The position numbers were made by a program, and so were the translations under genes. This document shows, piece after piece, positions 21,742 through 32,304 of a DNA stretch of 35,294 bases. The notes beneath the pieces were generated by a model that saw only the letters and a list, made by a program, of their open reading frames with translations, made no database searches and was not told the DNA's origin. The stretch comes from Dinochytrium kinnereticum (taxonomy: Eukaryota; Chytridiomycota; Chytridiomycetes; Chytridiales; Chytridiaceae). Within the stretch, counting starts at the first letter, position 1. Every line of letters begins with the position of its first letter. The stretch is taken from contig JADGJT010000179.1 in assembly GCA_027604005.1 (NCBI GenBank), forward strand, positions 721-36,014, written 5' to 3'.

Positions 21742-22679
21742 TTCCTTTTCCAAGGTTATCATTCCAACCTTTTCCCATTCTGCCCTTTTTATATCTAATG
21801 AGATTTTCTCTTCTGCAACGTGAGGCCTCACCACTCACGCCTCCTCTGCGGCCGCGGGGTCCTTGCCGCAGAGCCCTTAAAATGAAAACCAATAAAGAAG
21901 CTCAAACATAACTTAGAATGATAAAAAGAAGATGGGAGGGAAGAAGAGTTAATCTGGGGTCCCTTAGTCTCCCCAGAGCGCGTCAAAACGCGTAAGCTTA
22001 ACAAGAACGGCCCTGTTTTTACCTTTGTAAGTGCCCACACATCTGCTCCTTGACCAGCACTGCCCGACGCTGTAACCAGCCATTGTCCAGTTGAACCGAT
22101 CCACAGCAAACCTACAACGTTCGCTCTCGGGGAGGGGGACTGTCTGTGGACAAAGTCATTGGGCAACAACGTCCGCTTGGGTGGTTAAGACAGGAGATGG
22201 TAGTGTTGTTGTGTCAGGTGGCGCTCATAAGGTTGGCAAGTGGGTGGGTGGGGCTTGGTTGGGGTTTTGGCTTTTATGATGGTTTAGGGTCAAATCGATA
22301 TCATTTGTTAGCCTATCTCGCATACAGCGCCCATGCCATTTTGACTTTATCTTATTGACTCTATGATCTCTTTACCTTTTTCGTTTGTTTTATGAAACAG
22401 AGTCATGCTCGTTCCCCACTTTCGCTTAACCTCGTTCTTGTTTATTTTTCTTTCTTCTCTTTCACCGCACCGATAATGAAACTTACCATTCAATCAGAGG
22501 CAAACAGCTTGTCTAGAGATATACTCCTCCAATAAATGCAATATTGATGTCACATAAAATATAACGCTGTATTTAGATTTCCGATCCCCAATCAAAACTC
22601 AACCTTTTGGTACGTAATAAAACGATGTCAATCACTACTCATTGTTCTTCAATCCATCCATAAATACAATCCAAAGAAG

Positions 22680-22686
22680 TATAAAT
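22680..22686 (+). promoter_or_regulatory. TATA box for the 83-residue ORF
   Basis: TATAAAT, about 90 bases upstream of the ATG at 22773, followed by a pyrimidine-rich leader typical of fungal promoters. Confidence 0.4.
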
Positions 22687-22772
22687 TCCCCACCCCTTCC
22701 CCTTGAAATTTAAAGGAAAGAAAAAGACCTTTCAATACCCCCTTTACCGATCAAGACAAGAACCACTCAACA

Positions 22773-23024
22773 ATGGCCTTCAAGAACCACTCTACAACAC
22801 GTCACGCTCAGCATAGCATCAACCAAAAGCCATCCATCCCAAATCCAATCTCCATTCGTAGGCGGTCCCGTCGCCACAGCCAAGACACGTCCAACGGCCA
22901 TGAACAAAAGCTCCGTCACGTCAAGCCCTTGGCAAGGCTGAACGTGCAGAGGGATAGGGATTGGAGGGAGGTTGAGAGGTGGGTTGTGGGGTGGCTTGCT
23001 ATCCTGTTTGCGTGGTTGGCGTGA
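22773..23024 (+). CDS. 83-residue basic protein with hydrophobic C-terminus
   Basis: A single-exon ORF with a good start context (CAACAATGGC), an upstream TATA box and a downstream AATAAA at about 23188. The sequence is very basic (RRRSRRHSQDTS near residue 30, then RLNVQRDRDWREVERW). It ends in a short hydrophobic segment, WVVGWLAILFAWLA, at the stop codon. That layout suggests a tail-anchored membrane protein, with the basic part cytosolic. I do not recognise a family. The promoter and polyadenylation context support a real gene, but there is no homology evidence. Confidence 0.5.
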   Translation: MAFKNHSTTRHAQHSINQKPSIPNPISIRRRSRRHSQDTSNGHEQKLRHVKPLARLNVQRDRDWREVERWVVGWLAILFAWLA

Positions 23025-23312
23025 GGGAGTTGGAGGGACAGCGGTTCGTGTTCATGTGTGTTTATGCTGCTGCTTTTTTTAACGTCTTTTTGACTTGAGG
23101 AAGTGGTTCCTGTTTCTTCCTGTTGTTTGTGTGTTCATGTGGTGCCCGGCTGCAAGCTTTCCCTTTTTTTATATCCTTTTGTTTCTCAATAAAGGATGCC
23201 CCGCCTGCATATTGAATCTACTTTAATGTTTTTCCATTGTGAGCTTCAATCTTACTCATAGTATACATTATTGGGATTTGGGCATACATACATCCAAAGA
23301 AACATATGTATT

Positions 23313-23908
23313 ATGATCGATACTAAAGTATACTACTCCCAAGAAAGCATCACGCTGAGGGTGGTCCCCAGAACATCCGCCGATGTTCCAGCTACCCAGC
23401 TAGTCACCGGAAACGTCGTTCTAATCAGGGCGGAGCAAAGCGTTCGAGCACTTTCAGGTAAGGCTAGATCATTTAAATGCCTCCTGCATTTCAGATTGTT
23501 ACTGGGCTTACTGGCACTTGCTGTCCCTCACAGCAAACCCCATGACTTATCTGTAATGTCTACTTGCCTTGCTCTCAATGTCTTCTCCAGCCCCGGAAGC
23601 ACTCTACCTCTTAATCTCCATTATCTGTGATCTTCTTGCAACATATTTGACTGTGCTTTTATCTCTTCCCAAAAATCTCAGTTGAACTAACCAGGAGCGG
23701 CGGCATTATCGCGACACGAATGCCGAAAACACTCGACAGCCATAAACGGCGAATGAGGTCGGAAAAGGCAACCAATTCGAGGTCAAGGTTTTTTGGATTA
23801 TTGGTAAGAAAAACGGCGGCACTTTCGACGGAACTTTCTCAAAACGAAAAAAAAAAAGAATCATTTCTAGAACGGCAAGACTGCCATAAAAAAAACACAT
23901 TCATATAA
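23313..23908 (+). CDS. possible truncated arrestin-like two-exon gene
   Basis: Two exons, 23313-23457 and 23682-23908, would join in phase at a GTAAGG donor and a TCTCAG acceptor to give 123 residues. The first part reads KVYYSQESITLRVV ... VTGNVVLIRAEQSVRALSVE then LTRSGG. This resembles the first strands of an arrestin N-domain (V-x-G-x-V-L ... V-R-x-L-x-V-x-L-x-x-x-G). The exon junction falls inside this pattern, which supports the splice. The rest (basic, then low complexity ending KKNTFI) does not look like arrestin. The whole is far shorter than an arrestin domain protein, so this may be a decayed 5' fragment. It ends 45 bases from the convergent dehydrogenase gene. It could also be chance. 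Confidence 0.3.
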
Positions 23909-23953
23909 CGACGACCCAGGCGAAGTAATCTTCAAAAAAAAAAAACCCCCCTT

Positions 23954-26157
23954 TCAAGTCAACCAGGAAGCCTCAGTAGGAGGTGCCCACTTTGTCGTTA
24001 CCTTCTTGACATAGGTGAAGAAGTTGATAGCACCCTCTGAACAAACTCAATTAGCACTATGTCACTCACACAAAGAAGAAGAAATACAAAACAAAAACGG
24101 GATGAATAATTGAAGGAAACAACGGCACAAACCTCCTGTGATATCCGAGTCACCGAAGCGGGATCGGTTAATTCCTCCAAAAGAGAAGGGCTCTGGATGG
24201 GACAGTTAATGTTAGAGTTAAGGAGGATAAAAAAGGGATAAAAGAGAGAAGAGCAAACCTCGAGGGACGGGAACACCGATGTTGACGCCAATCATTCCGG
24301 CGCTGAAGCGTTTAGAGAACCATTCGGCAACGCCGCCGTCCGAGGTGTAAATAGCGGCTAGTATTATTCAATATCATGTATAAGCGTATAAGATTAAGCC
24401 ATGCCGATATGCCTCAGGATCATCGGCAATCGCAAACCCGTCCAAATAACCAAGTAAGCAAAGAATTAAAGATATAATAAAAAACTCACCCGCGTTCCCG
24501 TAAGGGTTTCCGTTCTCAATTAAAATGGCCTCCTCCTTATTCTGCACGCTCAAAATGCTCAAAACCGGTCCAAAAATCTCATCCTCCAATGCAGGCTCTC
24601 CCTTCCCCTTGTGCAAAATAATAGTTGGGCCAACCCACCATCCCTCTTTACAACCCGTCTTCCATCCCCGCCCATCCAACAAAATCTCAGCACCCATTTT
24701 CTCAGCCTCGTCAATGTATCTAGTTATCTTATCACGGGAAGCTTGGTCAATAACGGGACCCATAGAGGTCGAGGTGGTTTGACCTGGGAGAAGAAGCTTC
24801 GCTTTGTCGACGATGCGGGAGAGGAGTTGGGGCTGCTGGCCGATGGTGAGGAGGACAGAGGCAGCCATGCAACGCTGGCCGGAACACCCGGTGAAGGAGT
24901 TCACGATGTCTTGGGAGGCCATCTCGATATTACAGTCAGGGTAGGCGACGAGATGATTCTTTGCACCACCTGATTCCACAATAGTTTTGTTAGGGCTTGT
25001 TGAAGGTAGTGAGAGAAAACCCACCGAGTGCAACAACCCGCTTGTTCAGGTTCCTCCCCCTCTTAGAGATAAGCTCAGCCACATGAGAAGTTCCGACAAA
25101 GGTGATAGCCTTGACATCTGGATGGTCAACCAAAAGTGTGGCCGTCTCGGCGGCTCCGTTCACCATGTTTACAACACCAGGAGGCAAACCAGCCTCCTTC
25201 AAAAGATCCATAACGCGGTTCATGGTTAGAGGCACCTTTTCAGAGGGCTTTAAGACCATCGTATTGCCCAGGGCGATAGCAATAGGGAGTGTCCACATTG
25301 GAACCCTATCATCGATAAGTTGTGAGGATGACTTAATGGTAGAAGAATGATGAAAGACGCGATGGGCTTACATAAACGGAAAATTGAAGGGAACAATAGA
25401 GGTGACAACACCAAGGGGCAATCGGCGATCATTGCAGGTGACTATACAGGAAAATAGATTTAGTTTGTACCTTAAACAAATACAAAGATAGACAGATATA
25501 TAAAAGCCGAAGGATAATGAATTACCTCCACGGCTAACTTCAAGGATTTTCCCCTGGGTCAATTGCGGAAGCGACATGGCGTACTCAACCTGTCATTTTA
25601 CTGATATCAGAACGGCATAATTTCAATAGCTCATGTAAGTGGGAAAAACTAACAGTCTCATTTCCCTTAGCCACGTCTGCAAGAGCCTCGGATTTAGTCT
25701 AGAAACAAAGAAAATCGTCAGAGGATCAAAGAAAAGGTTGATCAAACCTTTCCGTGTTCAAGGACAATCAGATCAGCGAGCTCATCCTGATGCTTGACGA
25801 CAAGAGCATGGAACCGGATGATGACCTGCACGCGATCCTTGACAGTCCGGGTGCTTAAGCCCATATTCAAATCAATAACGCCGAAACTGATCAAAACGTG
25901 GCCAAATAGACTCACCTCCAAGTCTCAAAAGCTTTGGCAGCCGAAGCGACGGCTAAATCAACATCCTCCTTCTTTGAGAGCGGGCAGTAGGCAATGACTT
26001 CGCCAGTCGCGGGTGAGGTGACAGGGATGTGGCGAGAGGTATCGGTTAGGACTGTAGTGTCGCTGGATTTTGTTGCAACGTGGGCATTGTCGATGTAGTT
26101 TTCCAGGAGGCGTGGGGAAAACGTCTGAAGCTGGGCTTGGATACCGGCAGTGGCCAT
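23954..26157 (-). CDS. methylmalonate-semialdehyde dehydrogenase (acylating), ALDH6 family
   Basis: Ten exons: 26157-25916, 25853-25748, 25698-25654, 25589-25526, 25441-25372, 25305-25025, 24969-24490, 24357-24259, 24192-24133 and 24036-23954, giving 509 residues. Family landmarks are RLPLGVVTSIVPFNFPFM, TMVLKPSEKVP, VKAITFVGTS, GAKNHLV, the catalytic GCSGQRCMA (Cys303), EDEIFGPVL and NPYGNA. The ALDH6-specific end FSFGGINRSRFGD is also present. The enzyme converts methylmalonate semialdehyde (valine catabolism) or malonate semialdehyde to propionyl-CoA or acetyl-CoA with NAD and CoA, normally in mitochondria. The N-terminus is not strongly basic, so mitochondrial targeting is likely but not obvious. 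The frame extends upstream only to a TTG, so the ATG at 26157 is used. The gene interrupts the run of aspartic proteases on the opposite strand. Confidence 0.93.
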
Positions 26158-26832
26158 GCTTGCTGTTGTGATTATACTTTTATGCAAGATAAATGATATA
26201 GAAGAGTGTTAGAATAAATAATGCTGAAGAGAGTGAGGTGATGGTATCGACGGAATGAGCCTCCTGGGAAGGAGGACAACAACGGCTTCCGATGGTGGTT
26301 CGGGAGAGGATCATGCCCTCTCATCGATCCTTCCATATTATAAGGGTAATAATTGTATCTCCCTCGAGTCCATCCACCTGAGGCAGGGTCACCAGGAGCG
26401 ACGCCGTCCTCCGTCCCGTCAATGCCTCGTTCGTTACCTTTGAGTGAAGTGAAGGGAGTGCTGAGGCCTCCGATTTATCTAAAATTTTTAAGCGCCCGTA
26501 TCATTTGCCAAAAGAGGCGCTTGAGAGGCAAGCTCGAGGAATGCTCGCGACGATGCGCGAGTCTCCGTATGCGCGATGGATGCATGGGTGAGATTGGCGC
26601 TGCGAGAGAGCTCCTGCCTGTTGATGGTCCAAAGGCGGAGAAGAAAAAAGCAGGAGAGCTGATGCAGCGCAAACATGCATCCCCTCCGTCCAATCCGAGA
26701 AGGATGCCCTGACCCATCATCTGCAAATGCCGTCCTCCGCCGTCGTTATCCGGTCGCTCCTCTACAACCATTGAACACACAATCAGGAGGAGCCTCATGT
26801 GTGACATCGCTGGATCTTGTGCTGCTTGAAGG
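26158..26832. promoter_or_regulatory. divergent upstream region of the dehydrogenase and aspartic protease 2
   Basis: About 675 bases lie between two divergent starts and must contain both promoters. Open frames near 26475-26807 show no recognisable protein. Confidence 0.5.
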
Positions 26833-28852
26833 ATGATGGCAAACCATCAGGGCCTTGAGTATAGAGGCACCCCATCGCAACCCAGCGGGGGCCTTCGATA
26901 CAAAACTGTCCTATGCTCCGCACTGCTGCTCCCGGTCGCATGCGAGGCCATCAACTCCACCATCCTTCGAGCACCGATGGTCGGACTCCCCTCTACTACC
27001 TCCTTCCCACGCAGCATCGCTCCTGCCATGAATCTACTGATGGGGGCCGATAGCCATCCAGTATTAGCTTACAAAGATGTGATAACACAGTATTATGCAG
27101 TGAGTTTGGTTGCACTCTGCCCTCGGCTCAACGAGCATGATATAGATTGTTCAGGTTGGATCTCCCCTGCAGAGCGTCAAGGCCCTCATTGACACCGGCT
27201 CTTATCGGTTGTGGGTCGGGCCTGGGAAAACCTTTGGATTTGATTCAGCAGCTAGTGCTACTTATAGCGTAAAGGACGCTTCTGCGTCTGAGGTTCTCAG
27301 ATATGTAGGTGTTGGTATCCAAAGAAAGCAAGCATTTACCTTTTTGCCGCTCCCTAAATCTCCTTTTCATAACTACAAATATGTTTTTTAGTTTGATGGT
27401 TAGTGTATATTTTGGTTATCCTTTTCAGCATTATTCATTTATACATTTGTCCATATCTGACTTTCGGAGCTCAGGAACAAACGTTACCGGTGTCCCATCT
27501 GCCGACAGTGTAGCCATCGGCCCATGGGCTTCAAATAGCTTCAATTTCGTTATGGCCACCAAGGTCGATTATGCAACTGAGGGAATGTAAGATTCAAATA
27601 CTTCAGATTGTATTTTATCTTTGTTTTGTTTTTCTTACATCAGCATTTTCATTGTAGCGGGGACGATCGTTCGGGTGGGATTTTTGGGATGAGCCTTCCA
27701 CCTAAAGGTAGACCATGCTTGAATCTCACCTTTTTGTCATCGCGTAACCCCTTTTTTTTTCTTCTGTAAAGGCCAAGTATACCCCACCTTTTTTTCGAGC
27801 TTGGTAGATAGCGGTGTCATTACATCGAGCCAGGCAAGTAAACACTATGTCCTGCGGCTGTTGCTCATATGCTTTGTTTATATTTTTCCTCGCTATCAAT
27901 TTCCTCCACCCCATTAGTTTGCCTACTACATCAACCCTGATGATGCTGGGGGCGAGATCAGTTTCGGCGGGTACGATCGCGATCTCATGCAATACCCTTC
28001 CTCTACGGTCCAATGGATACCTTTGGCGGATGCCCCTTCCTATCTTGACCCATTTAGCAACATGGGGTCCCCTTTAAAGAGCTCTGCAAGAGATTCAGGA
28101 AGATGGGCTGTGGGACTGAAGACCATTTTTTTTTATCCAAAGTGGTCCGCTTTTAACGTGACCTCTACGTCTGGCGCTCCTATTTCCCCCTCTCCCTTGA
28201 CCTTTCGCTTTCCATCTTTCACCACCCCTGCCATATTTGACAGTGGAGCCTCAGTTGCCGTGCTTCCCCTTAGTATTGTCTCAGTTCTAGGAAAGGCATT
28301 GGAAATTCCTTCCGCTATGTCAGAGTCTTTTAGGGGTTTAGACTCTGTGGATTGTGGGCTGAGACAGAGATACCGGCATGCTCCTGTCATCTTTTTTGAG
28401 GTTGAGGGTGTGTCGGACCCCCTGGCAATATCAGCGATGGAGTACATCGTCGAGAACCCGAGCGGACAATGTTTTTTGGCCGTCATGGGCGTCGAAGACA
28501 TGTATGGGATGGTGCTGTTTGGAAGCACTGTTATCAAGTGAGTTATTTTCCTTTTTGTTGATGTAGTGACTTGTTCTAAAACGCCATCACCTTTTTAAGG
28601 CGTTACCTTACTGTTTTTGATGCTACGACTCGGTCCATCGGACTGGCGGTTGGCAAGGGTCGCGTTTCCATACCCGGCACGCTCGGTGACACGCCTAAAT
28701 CTTTTGGCCAAGGTATCCCATCATCTCCTCCGGAATCGACAATCGTCGTCTCCGTCGCATCAATACCTAAGAACAGTGGAAGCGTCGGACCACCCCGTTT
28801 GGGATGGATTGTAATAGCACTAGCTGGGGTTTCCTGGATAATGGTGTTGTGA
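26833..28852 (+). CDS. GPI-anchored pepsin-family aspartic protease 2
   Basis: Seven exons: 26833-27099, 27155-27308, 27475-27586, 27658-27707, 27772-27833, 27918-28537 and 28600-28852, giving 505 residues. A signal peptide (TVLCSALLLPVACEA) starts about 24 residues in. The first active site is ALIDTGSYRLW (Asp102), and the flap region is RYVGTNVTG. The second site is AIFDSGASVAV (Asp323), where DSGAS replaces the usual DTGT/SS. The catalytic Asp-Ser/Thr-Gly is kept, but the following Thr/Ser is Ala. The C-terminal block RYLTVFDATTRSIGLAVGKG matches the two paralogues. The chain ends in a hydrophobic RLGWIVIALAGVSWIMVL, a likely GPI signal. The intron after exon 5 uses a GC donor (CAG|GCAAGT); the paralogue supports this because FSYYITP there aligns with FAYYINP here. 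Probably surface-anchored; activity may be altered. Confidence 0.87.
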
Positions 28853-29133
28853 AGACCGTTTGTATTTATCTCACCGCTACCTATATTGCTTAAAGAGACG
28901 CAAAGTCCTCGCCTCGTTTCTTTTCTCTGTCCATCACCATTTTGCTAATAATAATAATGCACAACATAAAACGCCGATTTGGTTCTTGAAGCTAAGACGC
29001 TTTTGTCCCACTTGACTTTGGTGTGTGCCATTCGCCCCAACCCAACACACAAGCAACGGCAGTATCCGCCAGCTATACCGCCGGCATACATGCGCTAATC
29101 TCCCGTCTTCTACATCTGATCATTCCTTTCGCC

Positions 29134-31445
29134 ATGAAGTTGGCATGGCGAGACCGTGCTGCTGCTCACCCTGACTGCATTCAAAGTAGAGAGAGACAAA
29201 AGGATGGTGCCGCATGCCGCCCTCACTACTTCCCTGCATCCGTATCGACCGCAAATCCTGTATCTTTCTCGCTATCATGCCACCACCAGCCGTCATCACC
29301 TTCCTATCCTTATCTGAGAACAAGCCTCTCATTCACTCGCATTCTTCAAGCAGTGATCCTCCTTCTGCCCGTTGCTGCTCTTTGCGCCGAACTGTCGCAA
29401 CCATCTCGTGCGATGATAAGGTAAAGAAATGAATATCATCTTGATATCACTGAACTTACAAACATTTAAAAAAAAAAAAAGGATTCCACTTCTCTCTTCA
29501 ACATCATCTAGTCGACAACATGGTCTTCCAGATGATACCAACCTTCAGCAATCCAGCATTCTCAAAGCCGCCTCGCCTAGCCTTCCGACCATAATGTTTG
29601 AGCACGCCCATACAATCTTCTACACCGTAAGCCTCTTGCCCTAGAAAACTCAGTCTAAATCTCTATTCAGTATATGTACGTTGGAACCCCCCCGCAGAAG
29701 CTAAAAATACTTCTGGATACCGGGTCTTTTTCATCCTGGGTACGAGGCTCTCAGTGTAATTCGGTGTCGTGCCTATTAGCGCCGGTTTTTTTCAGTGAGA
29801 GGAGTCAAACATTTAGTTCCGACAGCGTGAAGGCACCAACAATTGTTTATGTGGGTTTCTGATGCTTTATTTTTCACATATATGTTCATACCTCCTTATT
29901 CTTCTTTTTATCTTTAGGAGGACAGTACGTAAAGTAGTCATTTTGCTTTTTTTTGGTGCGGTTGTTTGACAGATCCTTTATTCTTTATAGAATCAGTCGT
30001 CAATGGCGTTCTTGGAAGAGATACTTTTTCTATCGATTCTGTTCTTTCATTAGCGGTATCCTCTTATACTTTCACCCTTGCGAGCACTATTGAGGGAGTG
30101 TAAGTGCTGTTGTTGATTTGCTTGTTAAGACAAGCTATTATTCTTTCTTTCTTTTTTTCTTTTTTTTTCTTTTGCTTTTACACTTCTCTCGTTTTTTCTA
30201 AAGTCCCTCCCTCTTTTTCTATCTTTGATTTTATTTTGTCGCTCATTTTTTGTCGAATAACTTCAGAAATGGTGCTGATATTGATGGTATCATTGGGATG
30301 AGTCTACATCCCACTCGCGGTAAGAGCTTGTTTGCCCCCTTTTCTTTCTCTTTCCGTTTGTGCGTTTCTTTCTTTACTCATTTATCGTCCATTTTTCAGT
30401 CGACAACAGCACATTTTCAATGTTTTTTCAGGGATTGCTAGCAGAGGGGAAACTGGATAAGCCTTACGTGAGTGCTTTGTGGATTTATTATTCTATGAGA
30501 AATGGCATCCTATTTTTCTTATGCTATATCTCGTCATAGTTCTCGGTCACAGTTAATCCCGAATACGATAGCGGCGAGGTGATTATCGGTGGCTATGATC
30601 CTATCACTTTCGCCGAACCAAATTCCCCTATTCAGTGGGTCCCTGTAGCCGACTCCACCTATACCCTACCCCGCTCCACAGACAGAACCTTCCAATCCCA
30701 AGGCTCATGGGCCCTTCCTCTCGCCTCCATCACAACATCCTCGTCCGACCTTCCTTCTGAATCCTTCGCAATCAACCGCGCCGTCGCGATCGTCGACACG
30801 GGCTCAAATCTCGCTTCTATTCCTGCCTCGCTTTTTACTCGCCTTGGCGTGGCTTTAAATGGCACTGCGGACGGTGAGGGGGGATTTTGGGTGCCGTGTG
30901 ATCGAAAATGGGCCGATGGCGGGCCTACCATTGCTTTCAATTTCGTGAACGGTGTCACTGTGGAAGTGACGCCTGCGGAGTATATTAGGCTGCTGCCGAT
31001 TTTTGACTCTTCATTGACGGAGAATTCTGGGTTTGTGGACAGGTGTTTTTTGAACTTCAGACCTGTTGAGGTGGAGGAAAAGGGCTATGTCATTCTAGGG
31101 AATTCAGTCACAAAGTCAGTGTTTATTTTGTCCTTTTCGCTTTGGTTAACTAACCAGTAATCCCAAAATCTACTCTTAAGACGCTTTGTGACAATCTTTG
31201 ACTACGCCAACCGTCAAGTAGGCTTTGCTCTTGCAAAGGGCCGCACAACGGCCTCTTTGGCCCCAAGTCCAACTGCATCCCCAGATCTCGCTGCCTTATC
31301 AGAAGAGCAGTCGCCCGCTTCCACCGCCAACTCGAATGTGACGGTTGCGGCCGTAAAGCCACCGAATTCTGCGACATATCGGAGGGATTTAAAATGGGGA
31401 AGTATTGTGTTTAGTGGCTTTTTGTTGGGCTTTATTATGTTGTGA
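29134..31445 (+). CDS. GPI-anchored pepsin-family aspartic protease 3
   Basis: Nine exons: 29134-29420, 29482-29626, 29671-29850, 29918-29924 (7 bases), 29991-30099, 30267-30319, 30400-30467, 30540-31114 and 31181-31445, giving 562 residues. The first active site is ILLDTGSFSSW (Asp160) and the second is AIVDTGSNLAS (Asp369). The flap YEDKSVVNG is produced only if a 7-base microexon is included, and then aligns with YADGTVVSG of protease 1. The C-terminal RFVTIFDYANRQVGFALAKG and final KWGSIVFSGFLLGFIML match the family and suggest a GPI anchor. The N-terminus is odd: the only in-frame ATG puts about 70 polar residues before the signal-like ILQAVILLLPVAALCA. The true start or a first intron may therefore differ. 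Confidence 0.83.
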
Positions 31446-32304
31446 GGCGTTGGGGGGATTCTGGATTTAGGCTTGCCCGGCATTTGGTGTTTGGTTTTTC
31501 TGGGCTTTTTTTAGGCTTTTAATGTGATCGGATGCTGTCTTTACCATTCTTTTCCATTTATTTCAATATCGGTTACCCTCACTCTTTGTCTCTCTCCGCA
31601 CCTTCTTTAGCCTTTTCTTGTTGAAGTCTTGGCATTTTCAATTCCCTCCGTTATTTTCTTTTTCTCTGGGCATTTGAAGCCTTATGCAAGAGGGATTTAA
31701 GACGGGACGGATGAATTCGCTGTTGCTTTATTGTGGAAATATATTAGGCCGTCTTCTGATGGCTTTCTTTTTGTTGTAATCTTTTGCGTCTCCTGTTTGT
31801 TTTTGTTTTTTTCGGTTTCGAAGTAATCCCTACTTGGATCCTTTCATCAACTGATAGCGTTTTTTGCTGATGTGCGTTGCGTAGTATCTAATTTGGACCA
31901 GCTGGGATCTTGCCATTTTCAATTTTGCAATACCTCTATTGCGGAGATGGCAGGGAAGAGCCTATTGATGGAGTTCATAGATTGGAGTGAATGTGAATTG
32001 TAGGCTATTTGCGCGCCTTGACATTAACACGCAAGGGCTACCTTCGTCGGAAAGATTGACCAAGTTGACCTTTTTAAGCTTAACCACGAAGGAGATACGT
32101 ATGGTTGTTTTAGATACTCCTTTTTATACATATATTCCACCAAGTACTTCACATGAGTCTTCAAATAAATAAAAAAATAAATAAAAAACGTCAAAAAGCA
32201 ACAACCTCATACCACATGTACATCAGCCTCCCCTCACAAAAACAAACACTGAACTCTCTCCACACAAACCAAAAAAAATAAAGCCTACCCCCCAAAACGC
32301 CTTT
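31446..32304. other. convergent 3' intergenic region
   Basis: About 860 bases lie between the stops of protease 3 (+) and the LRR gene (-). They are T-rich then A-rich, as expected for 3' ends; I see no gene. Confidence 0.55.

Larger units (their letters stand above)
21621..22772. other. intergenic with ambiguous coding signal
   Basis: About 1150 bases. AATAAA lies at 21636 and a (GA)n tract at 21725-21741. Around 21960-22280 both strands show coding-like frames and splice-like motifs. Examples are a GTAAGT donor at 22027 with a CCAG acceptor about 63 bases later on the plus strand, and GLLWIGSTGQWLVTASG on the minus strand. I could not build a gene on either strand. Confidence 0.4.

Noticed and set aside
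26158..26187. Longer N-terminus for the dehydrogenase as a mitochondrial presequence
   Set aside because: The extension begins at a TTG, not ATG, and adds little positive charge.
26475..26807. Open frames between the dehydrogenase and protease 2
   Set aside because: They overlap on opposite strands, have no recognisable motifs and lie where two promoters are expected.
27100..27192. EF-hand-like DIDCSGWIS following exon 1 of protease 2
   Set aside because: It lies in the intron; the next exon starts at 27155 in another frame with VGSPLQSVKALIDTGS.
31987..32172. 61-residue plus-strand frame in the convergent 3' region
   Set aside because: It begins at TTG, has no motif and sits in T- and A-rich 3' flanking sequence.
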